A stretch of 64,000 nt of DNA from Cornus controversa. Lineage: Eukaryota; Streptophyta; Magnoliopsida; Cornales; Cornaceae. Within the stretch, counting starts at the first letter, position 1. Every line of letters begins with the position of its first letter. Below are positions 42,212 through 53,342 of this stretch, one piece after another. The notes below the pieces were generated by a model, which had not been told where the DNA came from, made no database searches, and saw only the letters and a program-made list of their open reading frames with translations. A program made the position numbers and the translations under genes. The stretch lies in contig CM048849.1 of assembly GCA_026545225.1 (NCBI GenBank), positions 45,594,336 to 45,658,335 on the forward strand, in the 5' to 3' direction.

Positions 42212-42730
42212 GCATTTTTCTTGAGGCGACATCATTACAAGAATTAGTTGGACGCAACAATTGCCATTTGCCATGTGTTATTTGCCAACTAAAGAATTTC
42301 ATCACTGTGTTACAAGAAATATAAAGGCTGAGTTTGGTTAACTGGAAGTAGCAGAAAAGGAAAATGAAGGAAATTTTTTTAATTTTTTTTAATAGTTTGA
42401 ATAACGTGAAACAAAATTTTTTTAAGAAATTAGGATTCTCGTACTTGTCTATTTTTTCTCAAAACATTTCGCGTATAAAACATAGAAAAATTTCAATTTC
42501 TCGTGAAACAAAAAATTTCAGTTTCTCGTGAAAGTTATTCTTTTATGTTTTATTTTCTTATTATACTTCTATTAATTTAATTGTTTCTATATCTGTTAAC
42601 CAGCTTATGCTAAAAAAAAGTAGCAATTTTTTTAAAGCAAACAACAAAACTTGTTTCTCCTATTGATGTTAGATTAATGCATTGATGTGTATTTTGATAA
42701 ATTTTTCTCAATAAAATTCTTTCTTCTTGT

Positions 42731-42769
<39 letters not shown>

Positions 42770-43082
42770 CATTTCAGCTTTGAGTTTGAATTTCCCCCAA
42801 AAAAATTTATTCATCTAACGGTAAAAAATGCTTAAAAAACCAATCTGACGGTTCAAAATATCTATGTCTATCTACGGTCTAAAATTACTATCACTATCTA
42901 CAATCAATGGTTATCATTCACTCACTACTTTCTATATCACACTCTCCCACTTATTCATTTCTTTTATTTCTTTTCTCTCTTCTTTTATATCTCTCTCTCT
43001 TCATTCTTTATTTCTTTTCTCTCTCCTCTTTTATATCACTCTCTCTCTTTTCTCTCTCCTATTTTATATCTCTCTTTATGTT

Positions 43083-43520
43083 ACGGATTATTTTTTATTT
43101 TTTTGAGTAGATCCACATCACTCTCTTTGTGTTACTGATTATTTTTTGTTTTTTGTTTTGCTTTGTTTTGTTTTGTTCCATATCACTTTCTATCTAACAA
43201 TTAACTTTTGTTTTTTCGGATTATTTTTTAGAGCAGATCCATATCACTCTCTCTCTTTGTGTTATTGATTATTTTTTGTTTTTTGTTTTGTTTTGTTCCA
43301 TATCACTCTCTATCTAACAGTTAATTTTTGTTTTTTCGGATTATTTTTTAGAGCAGATCCATATCACTCTCTCTCTGTGTTATTGATTATTTTTGTTTTT
43401 TTATTTTTTGTGTGCAGATTGTAGGTTATCTCTCTCTCCCTGTTACTGACTATTTTTGTTTTTCTTATTATATATTTTGTAGATACATATCACTCTCTAT
43501 CTAATAATTAATTTTTGTTT
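43083..43520 (+). repeat. About 120-bp minisatellite
   Basis: Units beginning GAGCAGATCCATATCACTCT or GAGTAGATCCACATCACTCT occur at 43105, 43231 and 43351, each with TTTTTTGTTTT runs and CTATCTAACA. A fourth, partial unit follows. Confidence 0.85.
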
Positions 43521-43536
43521 TTTTGATATATTACAG

Positions 43537-43627
43537 ATCTAGCACTTGCTGAGGTGCTGAGGTGATCGCTTTGTCGTCGGGGACTCTGATGGCCACAAAC
43601 CGGTTCGTGTGCGAGGTCTGCAACAAA
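43537..43627 (+). pseudogene. Captured exon fragment of an IDD C2H2 transcription factor
   Basis: After a TATTACAG acceptor (ending 43536) the plus strand encodes AEVIALSSGTLMATNRFVCE then VCNK (43556-43627). This matches, from family knowledge, the segment leading into the first C2H2 finger of plant INDETERMINATE DOMAIN proteins, whose exon begins just before a DPDAEVIALSP-type block. After VCNK the similarity stops and the frame runs into an unrelated tail ending at about 43678, so the histidine half of the finger is missing. It is not a functional gene. It is GC-rich compared with its surroundings. Confidence 0.75.
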
Positions 43628-43711
43628 ACTCCAGCCTCGGTCGTGGCCCACCCCTCGCCGACACTACTTCGAGTTTGACTATTGAATGCAGCGCTACAGT
43701 GTATGGATTTC

Positions 43712-43960
43712 TTTGCTAATGCGAATGGATTAAAGCAGGTCATTCCCTTCCTTTTTGGTACTGTTCATTTCCTTGGTACAGTGAGTATGATGTAGTCTAT
43801 AGATATAGATATATAGTATACAATTAATATTTTGCTATATCTCAATGGATTGAAGCATGTCTTTCCCCGGTACTGTTCATTTCTTTGGTATAGTGAGTAT
43901 GATGTAGTATATAGATACAGGTATATAGTATACAATTAATGTTTTGTCGTATGTCAAAAT
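43712..43960 (+). repeat. About 120-bp tandem duplication
   Basis: Two units with AATGGATT...AAGCA..GT, GGTACTGTTCATTTC, CAGTGAGTATGATGTAGT-like and TATAGTATACAATTAAT words, starting near 43712 and 43832. Confidence 0.85.
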
Positions 43961-45864
43961 AGTCAGAATTTTATCAGAAGTTATGTATAGATTGTGGTGT
44001 GAAACTATTTAAGTATAGAACAGGTGACATTGAATATGTTGTGTCAATTTAATACTCTTACTGATTTTTAACCTTTTTTTTTTTTGGAATTTTCTATCTG
44101 TTTTAATTGGGATTATTATGAGCTATATATGTAATTGGCGATTCTAGCTCTTATAATTGGATCCACTCATGAACCAAATTTACTTAGAGATCTATGGACA
44201 ACCCTATATCTTTATCTCTCTATATTTTTATCAACTGATTAATTGTTTTAATTGGACTATTTGGTTTGATGATTTTTAAACAATAGAAAACAATTTTTGT
44301 AAATGAGTTTTCTTTTTCTTTGAATTCATAAAGATTTTTGCTATGTTGTTGTAACATTTTCCTTTTCATTTTTGATTTTTGTATTTTGAATCTTTGAGAA
44401 CAAAACCAAAAAATTTCAAAATGGGCCATTTTCAAATCACTTTTTTCTCTCTTTATTTTGGGGTTAATTTAAGGCATTTTCAGATCGCTTTCATTTTTAA
44501 AGGTGCCAAAATTTCTGTTTCTAGCATTCACAAAGATTTATTGTTGTACAAAGATTTTTTAGTGTTAAATAAATTTCATGTCTGAATCATTAAATTAAGA
44601 TATAGTCTTTTTTCAGTTTTACCATGAACCAAAACATCTATACATACACACACAAATTATATAAGATCAACCAAGTACTCATGCCAAAAAAAAAAATTTA
44701 AGGTGTGGTTGCTTACCTTAAGTAAGTGATACTTTTATTTTATGGTAATACTTTTACAAGAAACACATATGTATTCAATTTTGGTTTCCAATGATTATAT
44801 CCATCGCATCACCTTATCAAAAGCAAAGCAATGCATTAAAATGCGTCATAGTGCCTACACTAGGTTAGACGTGTAATAATATTTTTTTTATTATTATTGT
44901 AGCCAAAGATTCTTTTATCTATGATGCAAGTTATTTTGCTTTTTTATTCCACCGTACTGTGATTATATAAAAGTTAAAAAGGTTATGAAAGTAATTTTTA
45001 AAAAAAAATTACACCCTAAAAGCTCAAGGTTCAAAAAAAAAATAGAAGGAATGATGCTTATAGAAGGGAAGTGGAAAAAAGAAGAAAGAAAGAAATGTTA
45101 GTTTTGCAGTGTTTGGATAACTAAAGAGAAAGGGAAAAAAAGGAAAAAATTATAGTCTGAATCTATAGCTTTAATTAACTTTCATTTAATTGAATAATAA
45201 AAATATCATGTATTTTTTTTTATTTAATTGAGTAGTAAAAATATCAAATTTAAGTTTATTTCTCCATTTAATAAACTGACTTTATTCAATGGACTTTCTT
45301 TTTCCTCTCCATTTATTAGTGGCTCACCAGTAGATAACTTCACCATATTTGATAATGTAAGTTAGTTTTTTTTATAAACTTTTTGAATTATTATTTTCTA
45401 TGTTTGGTTTTTAAACTTTTTCTATGTCATTTTTTATATCAGGTGAATCATGATGTCGAGTGCACAGTAAGCTTTTTATTTATTTTTTGTTTTATTTTAA
45501 CATCTATAGCTTAACTTATTATTAAGAATTCACTGAATTTAATATGTAGGTTAATTTCTTGAAAAAAATAAATTATTGTATTGTTATTCGTGATGAACAT
45601 GAGCTCAATATCATTAGAGCTGCGAATGTGAGTCCACTCATTACATTTCTTTATTTGTTATAATTTTAATTAACTTTTTTTATTTCATCTTTGAAGAAGT
45701 AGAAAAGAAAGAGATGCGTGGTCATTGTTTTTTTTTTCTTTTTTGTAAACTATAGCTGATACAAATGGTGTTTTGTAAACATTTGTTTATTGATTATATA
45801 AAATCAATTTCTATTTCAGTTCAACAATTTTTTTTCATAGTGTCGTAGGCAAGGGCAATACGCT

Positions 45865-45866
<2 letters not shown>

Positions 45867-45897
<31 letters not shown>

Positions 45898-46740
45898 TAT
45901 GAAGCCCTTTTTAAATATAAATGATTTAAAAATGAATATAAACAATGGGATATGAAGAAGATTAATCAAAGACAAATTTCTTTACTTTTCTAGTATTTAA
46001 AATCATAAGGGTAATTTTGACAAGTATAATCATTTTCTTTTCACTTTCCTTCTATAAAACTAACCAAATAAGATTTTCCTACCACTTTTCTAAAGGAATT
46101 TCATTCTAACTGAACTTTATTTTATTAAAAGAAAATAAAAATGCTGCCCTTTATTCTAGAATGAAAGTTTATTGTGGAATTCTTGATGTACATCTCTTTA
46201 GCCCTCCTCTTCTATGATTTTATCATTTACTCCAAAAACATTCACTTCTTGCCTAATATGCTCTGTACATTAATAAAATAATAATAAAACTTGGAATCCA
46301 AATGTTTGAAATAACAAATGAATACTACATCATCAATATTTGATTCCAAAACGTAGAGCAATTAAACAATAAAAAAATAGATTTTCTTGTAAACATAAAA
46401 AAAAAATTTGATTGAAACTAGTCAATAATTCATATGTAGCCTAAAGCTTTGTCGTAAAGAAAAACAAATCAATAATCTTTTTGGATTCTAGTATTTCAAA
46501 AAATACCAAAGACTCTAATTAATCTTTATTCACAGATAAAGATGGAGCTTTTGAGAATGCTATTAATTTTCATAAGAAATGAAAACTGTGTAAGAATATA
46601 TCTGATGTCTTTGATTGGGTTTTAAAATATAAAAAAAGAAATATTTTACTTTAGGCTAATAGATTAGGTTGGAGAAGAAAATAGATAAGGTTCACAAATC
46701 CTAAGAATCATTTTGAGGGTAGAGTCGTCATTTTATTTTA
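45867..46740. other. AT-rich DNA of the block A insertion
   Basis: A TG/TA microsatellite at 45867-45898 is followed by AT-rich sequence without recognisable genes or clear element ends. Confidence 0.4.
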
Positions 46741-46754
46741 TGGAAACATGAATT

Positions 46755-46862
46755 GTGTGCGGAGAGAGAGCAAAAGCAAGAGGTGTTTTGTGGAGCGCCA
46801 ATAACACCACCCTAAATGAATGAACAGAGAGATTATGTGTGCGGAGAGAGAGCAAAAGCAAG
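46755..46862. repeat. 82-bp tandem duplication at the block A junction
   Basis: GTGTGCGGAGAGAGAGCAAA occurs at 46755 and 46837. Block B has a single counterpart at about 58700 (GTGCTGAGAGAGAGAACG). Confidence 0.8.
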
Positions 46863-46870
46863 GAAATAAA

Positions 46871-47855
46871 GACAATACTTACCTATGTGAGTAGGTAAAC
46901 CCTCTTGACAGCTAATGTGTTCCAATAAAAAATGAACACATCAGTTTTAATTACAAAATTAAAAATATAATAAATAAGGATAATAAATGGAATTGAACCG
47001 ACTTTATTCGGGGTAATTGATATTCTATATTCACCCTCCTCTCTCTTTCACCCCTTCTCACAATCACGCATTCTCTCCACTATTCTTCTTCCTCTCACCC
47101 TCCATGGAACATCATCACTCAAAAGGCAAGTACATTCCAAATCGAAAATCTTCACCGTCAATGAAATTTGATGATTCAACAACACGATGATAGCAATAAC
47201 GATGAAATTAAATTTTTTTGCAAAGCAAAAGCATGAATTGAAGCACAATTACACAGAGAGAGGAGGGAGAGACATGGGTTCTGATGTTCATGCATGATTA
47301 TGGTTCTACTACTTTATATATTTTTTATACAACTGAAATTTCTACAAACTTATATGCATATATATGTAATGATTTATTCCACAAAATATTTTTATCCTTT
47401 CTAAATTTGTTTCTTTAATGGAATTTTAGTTTGGTGATATATATAATATATGTGTAAATATATAGTAAAAGTTCAATAACACCTTACTCCTGCGACGTCT
47501 CTTATGAAAATCTATGAATTCACGAATATAAATTTCTAAAATTGAGTACATGAAATCACACACATACATATATATAGTAAAAGTTCAGTAACACTTTACT
47601 ACTGTGATGCCTCCTGTAGAAATCTATAGATTCATGAATATAAAATTCTAAAATTGATTCCATGAAATCAACAGACCTTCTTTCTCATGATTCTTATTCT
47701 CTTATTGATATAGTAATCGGGTCAATTCAATTTTATTATCCTTATTTATTATTTTAAATTTTTTTTAACTAAAGTTGATGTGTTTATTTTTTTATTAGAA
47801 CACATCAGCAGTGACGAGAGCTTATCTACTCACCGATAAGTAAATAAGTATTGTC
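46871..47855. mobile_element. 985-bp MULE-like element with about 150-bp TIRs
   Basis: Ends GACAATACTTACCTATGTGA and the complement of the right end, GACAATACTTATTTACTTAT, match, and similarity continues for about 150 bp (TGTGTTC.AATAAAAAA, AATAAATAAGGATAATAAA, GAATTGA.CCGA). Flanks GGAAATAAA and AAAAATAAA suggest a decayed 9-bp target duplication, typical of Mutator-like elements. Block B lacks it. The interior has a 112-bp tandem duplication and no transposase. Confidence 0.75.
47463..47686. repeat. 112-bp tandem duplication inside the MULE-like element
   Basis: Units start TAGTAAAAGTTCAATAACAC (47463) and TAGTAAAAGTTCAGTAACAC (47575). Confidence 0.85.
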
Positions 47856-48059
47856 CAAAAATAAAAGCTTGGCGGTATACCGACCAATTAAACTAGACAT
47901 ATAGCTACCAACAACTACCGGTCAAAGTCAAAGTTATTAATAACAGTCTACAAATAAAACATCATCTTTTCTTCACTTTAATTTCTACGGAAGACTTGTT
48001 TACAAATATACATATATTACACACACAAACACATGATATATTATGCAATTTGTGCGTGT

Positions 48060-49585
48060 ATATATAATATATATGTGTATATGTTATCTTCACTGCCGAT
48101 TTCCAATCTCAACAATTTTGTGCCATCCAAAGGCAATCACAATTCCACCATTGATGCTGTATGAGAGAGATGAGCAATTTGTTACAGTGTTGACGGAGTA
48201 TGGTTAATATCTGCAGCAGGTTTCAACTAAATAAATAAATTAAAATGATTAAATATCTAATGAGTTGAAGCCCAAATTGATATCATATTTTATAGGCTAA
48301 AGTGCAATAAACTCTCTCTTTAGTTTCAAAATGGTCCTTAATACCTCTCCTTCTTTTGCGTGCAACAAACACCCTCCAACTTACAAATTTGTGTCATTTG
48401 TCCCTATTTACATTATTTGGGTTCAGAATTGATGTAAAATGACGAAAATACCATTGAATAACAAAAATAAAAATAAAAGAAAAAAAAATAAAAGTGAGTA
48501 ATTTACTAAAAATTATCAAAAAAACAAATTTTATTAATTAAATTTGCCAAAAAAAGAACTTTAATTTGTCGAAAAATACTGAAAAAAATTTACTAAGAAA
48601 AAAAAATGGTCAATTAAAGTTCCTTTTTTGGGTAATTTTTTTTGGCAAATTAAAGTTCTTTTTTTAATTTTTTCAGTAGATTTTTTTTGGTATTGTTCGG
48701 TAATCTAATCACCTTTTTATTTATTTGAGAGAGTATTTTTGTCATTTTACGTCAATTTTTAATCTAAATAGTGCCAAATATGAGCAAATTACACCAATTT
48801 ATTAGTTAGAGGGTGTTTGTTTTACCCAAAAAAAGGAGAGTGGGGTATTGTGGACCATTTTGAAATTAGATGAGGGTTTATTGTACTTTGACCTATTTTA
48901 TATAAATATGTGTTTATATTCATAAGCCCAAAATGAGTCCTTAAACAAACTTGTTCACTAACATTTTTATAAACAAAAAAATCGAGAATAAATATATTTG
49001 AGTTCGACTCATTTAATAAACGAAATAATATTTTTGCTTTTCATTTAAGCTCGATTTGTTTAATAAATAAACAAATACTAATTGAGCCGACAGTATGAGT
49101 AGTTTGCGTACAACTCGACTCCTTTACATTATAACTAGGATAAACATCCTCCATTTTATTTTATTTTCTCCTTCTTCGTTAAAAAAAATAATAAACTAAT
49201 GAAATGTTACTTTTATGCCAAGTATTTTCATGGGATTAAAACTCTCTTCAACATCCTTATCGCAATAATTACGTTGCAAATGGAAATAATGCAAAATGAT
49301 GTATTACTTACATATTAATACAATAGTATTTCATACTTCGGATTTTGATCACGGCTAATTCGAAGTTATACCATTTTTAAAAATAATTATGATAAAATTT
49401 TAAAATAAATACCATAAAACTTGTATCAGAAGGTACCACGAAAAGTAATATACTAGAAATAATATTGTTCTCTCCATCACAGTTTCAAGTAATCCTACTA
49501 TCGACAAAATACAATGAAATTTCACATCTTATATGACCAAAAATAAAAAGAAAATAATAAAAACACATTTTTTATTTTAATAAAT
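48060..49585. repeat. Segmental duplication tail, copy A
   Basis: Colinear with 55673-56950 and in part with 58975-60070. Landmarks are CGATTTCCAATCTCAACAAT, AAAATGATTAAATATCTAAT, a 599-bp MITE, then GCTAATTCGAA and TTTCAAGTAATCCT blocks. No coding sequence. Confidence 0.8.
48295..48893. mobile_element. 599-bp MITE with 9-bp target duplication (copy A)
   Basis: The perfect flanking repeat TATTTTATA (48286-48294 and 48894-48902) marks a 9-bp target duplication. The terminal inverted repeat starts GGCTAAAGTGCAATAAAC on the left and GGTCAAAGTACAATAAAC on the complement of the right. The arms are long, so the whole element folds back. Mutator-type by target size. Confidence 0.85.
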
Positions 49586-50179
49586 TAAAAGGGATAGGAC
49601 ATGGATGAGTCTAATCCAAACAACTCAAGTTGTGTCTAAAAATTTTACAAGTTGGAATTACAAGGTATTTGAGATCATGGAATTACAATTGAGTTTTTTT
49701 ATCTTTGAAAGTGAAAGAAAGAAAATTAAATTTATATCATGCATTCGGTTAATATGAAATTTTTTTGAGAAAGTTGTGAGAAAATTTTATTTTGTTAGTT
49801 TGGATAGAATAAAATTGAAAAAAAAAAAATTTTACATACCAATAATACCCTTACAGTTTTAAGCAAGGGAGTAGAAGAGTAGCTGTTGCAACTCAACAGT
49901 ACTGACCTCTCTCTCTTTACCTTGAATTTCACCCTTAGATTGGTGGATCCCACATTCTTTGTGGGGCTCACCATGCTGTTTTGCCTCATCGGCTTCGGCT
50001 GATTCTAAACAACAAGCATTTTCCAATTTTATATACTTAGTGATCATTTAATAGTTGGGTATTAATAAGAAAAAATTAGAATTCATCATTGTCATCACGT
50101 AATGAATTTCAATCTTGCACAGATCAAGTCAAACATCATTCTGTACAATTTCTTTATAAAACTTCAGAAGATGAACAAT
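49586..50179. other. Spacer between block A and the LINE
   Basis: Contains two overlapping minus-strand open frames (49795-50047) around a GC-richer patch with TGGTGAGCCCCACAAAGAAT. They are not recognisable as a known protein and look like shadows of a repeat. Otherwise AT-rich. Confidence 0.4.
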
Positions 50180-53100
50180 TTCTACCTATGGTAGCTAGAG
50201 TGTGGAAAACCTGAGTTGAAAACAAATCGATAGATCATGAGGCATAATTGGTCAAAAGATCATAGCAGCCATTCAGTTTAGCTTCTCCTCTTCCTGTATC
50301 CTAAAAGAAATGAACTCTCTAGGATTCTCACATTGATCTCCAAAATCCAAAATGCCTCTTCACTTTTAGATCCATAGCATGTTACAACACCTTATACAAG
50401 TGTATGTTTAAAATCCTTGCCAATAGACCTAGAAAAAGCCTTGAACCATATTTTATTTCCTAACCAAATAGCCTTCATTCCCAACAGAAATATCTCTAAC
50501 AATGTTTTGTTTACCCGAGAGATATTAAGAGATTACCACAAACCTTTAAATCCTGTCAGGTGTGTCTTTAAGGTTAATATTGGGACAGCAAAAGCGTGCA
50601 AATAACAAGATGCAATGAAAGCCAACAAAGCAATCACACACAAACAGAAGATATAACGTGGTTTAGCCAAAACTAGCCTACATCTATGGATTAGAAGATA
50701 TTCTACTATGATTCCGTAGAGCTATTACAACAGTAGAGTACCAACACCGTGTAGATGTCTTTTCACCATGTACCACACCACAAGCCTATCTCCTCGCCAC
50801 CAGTGCCAACGGTGTTTTTCCTACTCTACCAACCCACAAACTACCTCTACCAATCAACTCCCTCTTGAGACTAAATCTCTCTTAATCTCATGAGTCTCAA
50901 CCCATTACCCAGACTCTTGTTTATAGAGTTCTAAACTCAATTCCTTGTTGGACAAATATTACAACTCCTTGAAGCCCAAGACTTGTTTAACAAGAAATTT
51001 TCTAATAAAATAAAACTCAAAAATAGAAACCTAATTAAACTAGGAATTTGAGACACAAATCCAACAATCTCCACCTTGGCTCAAATCTTGCATATACAAC
51101 AAATTAATTTTTAGGAACTTCCATTCATGGATCGTTCCTACAACCCAGCTTAATTTAGAGACTTTCACCCAATGAGGCAGTTCCTCCTTACTCTTCGAAT
51201 TGCATGCCAAGATGTCACGATCTTCCTAAAAAACTATAACTATCCACACTATACGTTGCTCAATCAATTAAACCTCCAAGGCTCCACCATAACTGCTCGA
51301 TCTCCATGCACCCATCACGATTTTCTGACCATCGTGACTAACCAAACCGATTAACTCCACCTACAACTGAAACTCATTGCAGCACCTGTTGAGACTCCTT
51401 GTGTTTTTTGAATCTCCTTCGCCTTCAGCTATGATACCAATTTATTAGGGCAGCGAAAGCGTGCGAATAACAAGATTCAATAAAAACCAATAAAACAATC
51501 ACACACAAACACAAGATATAACATGGTTCGACCAAAATCAGCCTACATAGATGGATGAGAAGAGATTCCACTATGATTTCGTAGAGATATTACATAAGTA
51601 GAGTACCAACACCGTGTACATGTCTTTCACCATTCACCATGTACCACTCCACAAGCCTATTTCCTCGCCACCAATGCCAATGGTGTTTTTCCTACTCTAC
51701 CAACTCACAAACTACCTCTACCCATCAACTCCCTCATGAGATTAGCTTGTTGCTACATGACCTAATCAATTCGATCAGGCACTCGCTGGAGGTTCATCAT
51801 TTTTGTTCTTCAAGTCGTGAATTACCTCCAAAAGTTCATTAGTTGGATTCATATGCTAATCTCTTCTCCTGAATTTTCTATGGTCATCCATGGAGAGTTG
51901 TTTGGGTATTTCGGGAGTGGTAGAGCCATTAGGCAAGGAGATCCAATCTCTCCTTACCTATTTGTGATCTGTATAGAGGATTTAAATGGTTTACTGAGAA
52001 ATGAAGTGAGAAATGGCAAGTTTGATTATCACCAAAGGTGTGCAGAAAGAGGATCTTACTCATTTGTGTTTTGCAGATGATCTTTTCATTTTCTCATCTT
52101 GTACCTTTGCTTCAGTAACTGCTGTGAATAGAGTTCTCAACAGTGTTTAAAAGCCACGGGATTTAGGCCTAACAGGGAGAAAAGTAAAATGTATTTTAGT
52201 GGGGTGAAGGAAAAAGATAACAATGTTATATATGGTTGCTGAGATGGATTTTCTTGAAGGACAACTTCCAATCAAGTATCCGGGGAATTCTCTTACTATG
52301 ACAAAACTGAAAATCAAGTACTGCAGACCACTCATAGATAAAATTACAACCAAAATTAGAAGTTAGACTACCAACTGGATATCTTATCCTGGTAGGTTGC
52401 AACTTATAAAATCAATTATTTTTTCTCTACAGGTTTATTGGACATCCCTCCTTTTTCTACATAAGAAGATCTTAGCTGCAATTAACCAAACTCAGAAGGT
52501 TTTTGTGGAAGGGTACTTCTATGGAAAAAAAGTGGAAGCAAGGTTGATTGGGCTGAAGTTTACTTCCATAAGAGTTAAGGTGGGTTGGGGGATTAAAGAT
52601 GTCTTAGCTTGGAACAGAGCTACATTTGCCAAACATGCATGATTTCTTCTCAGTGATAGAGATACCAATTCTACTTGGTGTAGATGGACCAACACATACC
52701 TGCTAAAAGAAAATAACTTTTGGGCTACTAGGATTCCAACCTTAGCCTTTTAGACATAGTGCCTAGTTGCTGCTGCTTAGCAATTTCATCAAATTTAAAT
52801 TCAAATGCATTATTTTATATGGTAGCAAAACTAGCCTATGGTCTGAAAATTGGCCTCCATGTGGTCCATCGGTGGATGTCAAAGGGCATAAAATGATTTA
52901 TGATTCAAGTTTAAGAAAAGAAGTTGTGGTGGGTAACATCATGGGAATTAAGTTACAGTTGGATATGGCCTGATTCTAACCTAGCTTCAAGACCCCATGG
53001 ACATTAAGAATTTGGTGGATCAACAATTTTTTCCTTCAAGGATTTACCATTAAAGGATGCATGTGATTCTTTTAGAATTCAACACAATTCTAGGAGTTGG

Positions 53101-53340
53101 GCTTTTATTATCTGGTTTCCAAGGAACATTTTCAGACATTCCTTTATTGTGGTTAGCAGGTAAGAATAAACATCAAACTTTGAACCTGTCGTTACAAAAA
53201 GATATGGTCTATCAAGACTTATATATTATGTGTAGAAGGGTGATGAAACTACTTGGTGCCTATTCTTCCAATGCGAATTCTCTTACAAGTCCGGTCTGCA
53301 ATTTCTGCTATACCAGGTATCCAGTTGCCCAAGAACAATG
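50180..53340 (+). mobile_element. Degenerate LINE (non-LTR retrotransposon), interrupted
   Basis: Pieces of ORF2 occur in order. Upstream traces end in IACYNTLYKCMFKILANR (about 50375-50427). The start of the reverse transcriptase follows, LFPNQIAFIPNRNISNNVLF (50450-50510). After the copia-like insertion come GELFGYFGSGRAIRQGDPIS and PYLFVI (about 51890-51970), the catalytic box LCFADDL (about 52066), LQLIKSIIFSLQVYWTSLLF (about 52400), GIKDVLAWNRATFAKHA (about 52590) and a zf-RVT-like end (about 53090-53330). Several frameshifts and stops show it is dead. It ends where the ankyrin pseudogene begins. Confidence 0.8.
50581..51741 (-). mobile_element. Non-autonomous copia-like element nested in the LINE
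   Basis: A complete 3' LTR at 50581-51066 (486 bp; TG...CA) and a truncated 5' LTR at 51446-about 51741 flank only about 380 bp. The minus-strand primer-binding site TTGGTATCATAGC is next to the 5' LTR (51428-51440), and the polypurine tract GAGCCAAGGTGGAGAT is next to the 3' LTR (51067-51082). No protease, integrase or reverse transcriptase. The 5' LTR lacks its last about 190 bp together with some LINE sequence. Confidence 0.8.
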
Positions 53341-53342
53341 AT

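Larger units (their letters stand above)
42840..45866 (+). mobile_element. Helitron-like insertion with captured exon (tentative)
   Basis: This lies within a 4.5-kb segment of block A that is absent from block B. Its right part ends in CTAG (45863-45866) followed by T, after a GGGCAATACG block with a short CGTA/TACG stem (45844-45862), which resembles a degraded plant Helitron 3' terminus. It carries minisatellites and a fragment of an IDD transcription-factor exon, both common in Helitrons. The 5' TC end is not identified and no Rep/helicase gene is present. Confidence 0.4.

Noticed and set aside
42014-42305. Minus-strand open frames with Ile/Tyr and Cys/Val runs
   Set aside because: They are translations of the AC/AT microsatellite.
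43531-43743. 70-aa minus-strand open frame over the IDD fragment
   Set aside because: It is the shadow of the captured IDD exon, which reads correctly on the plus strand.
47048-47248. Short minus-strand open frame, and a plus-strand MEHHHSKG start, in the MULE-like element
   Set aside because: No recognisable protein and no continuation; the region is the non-coding interior of a non-autonomous element.
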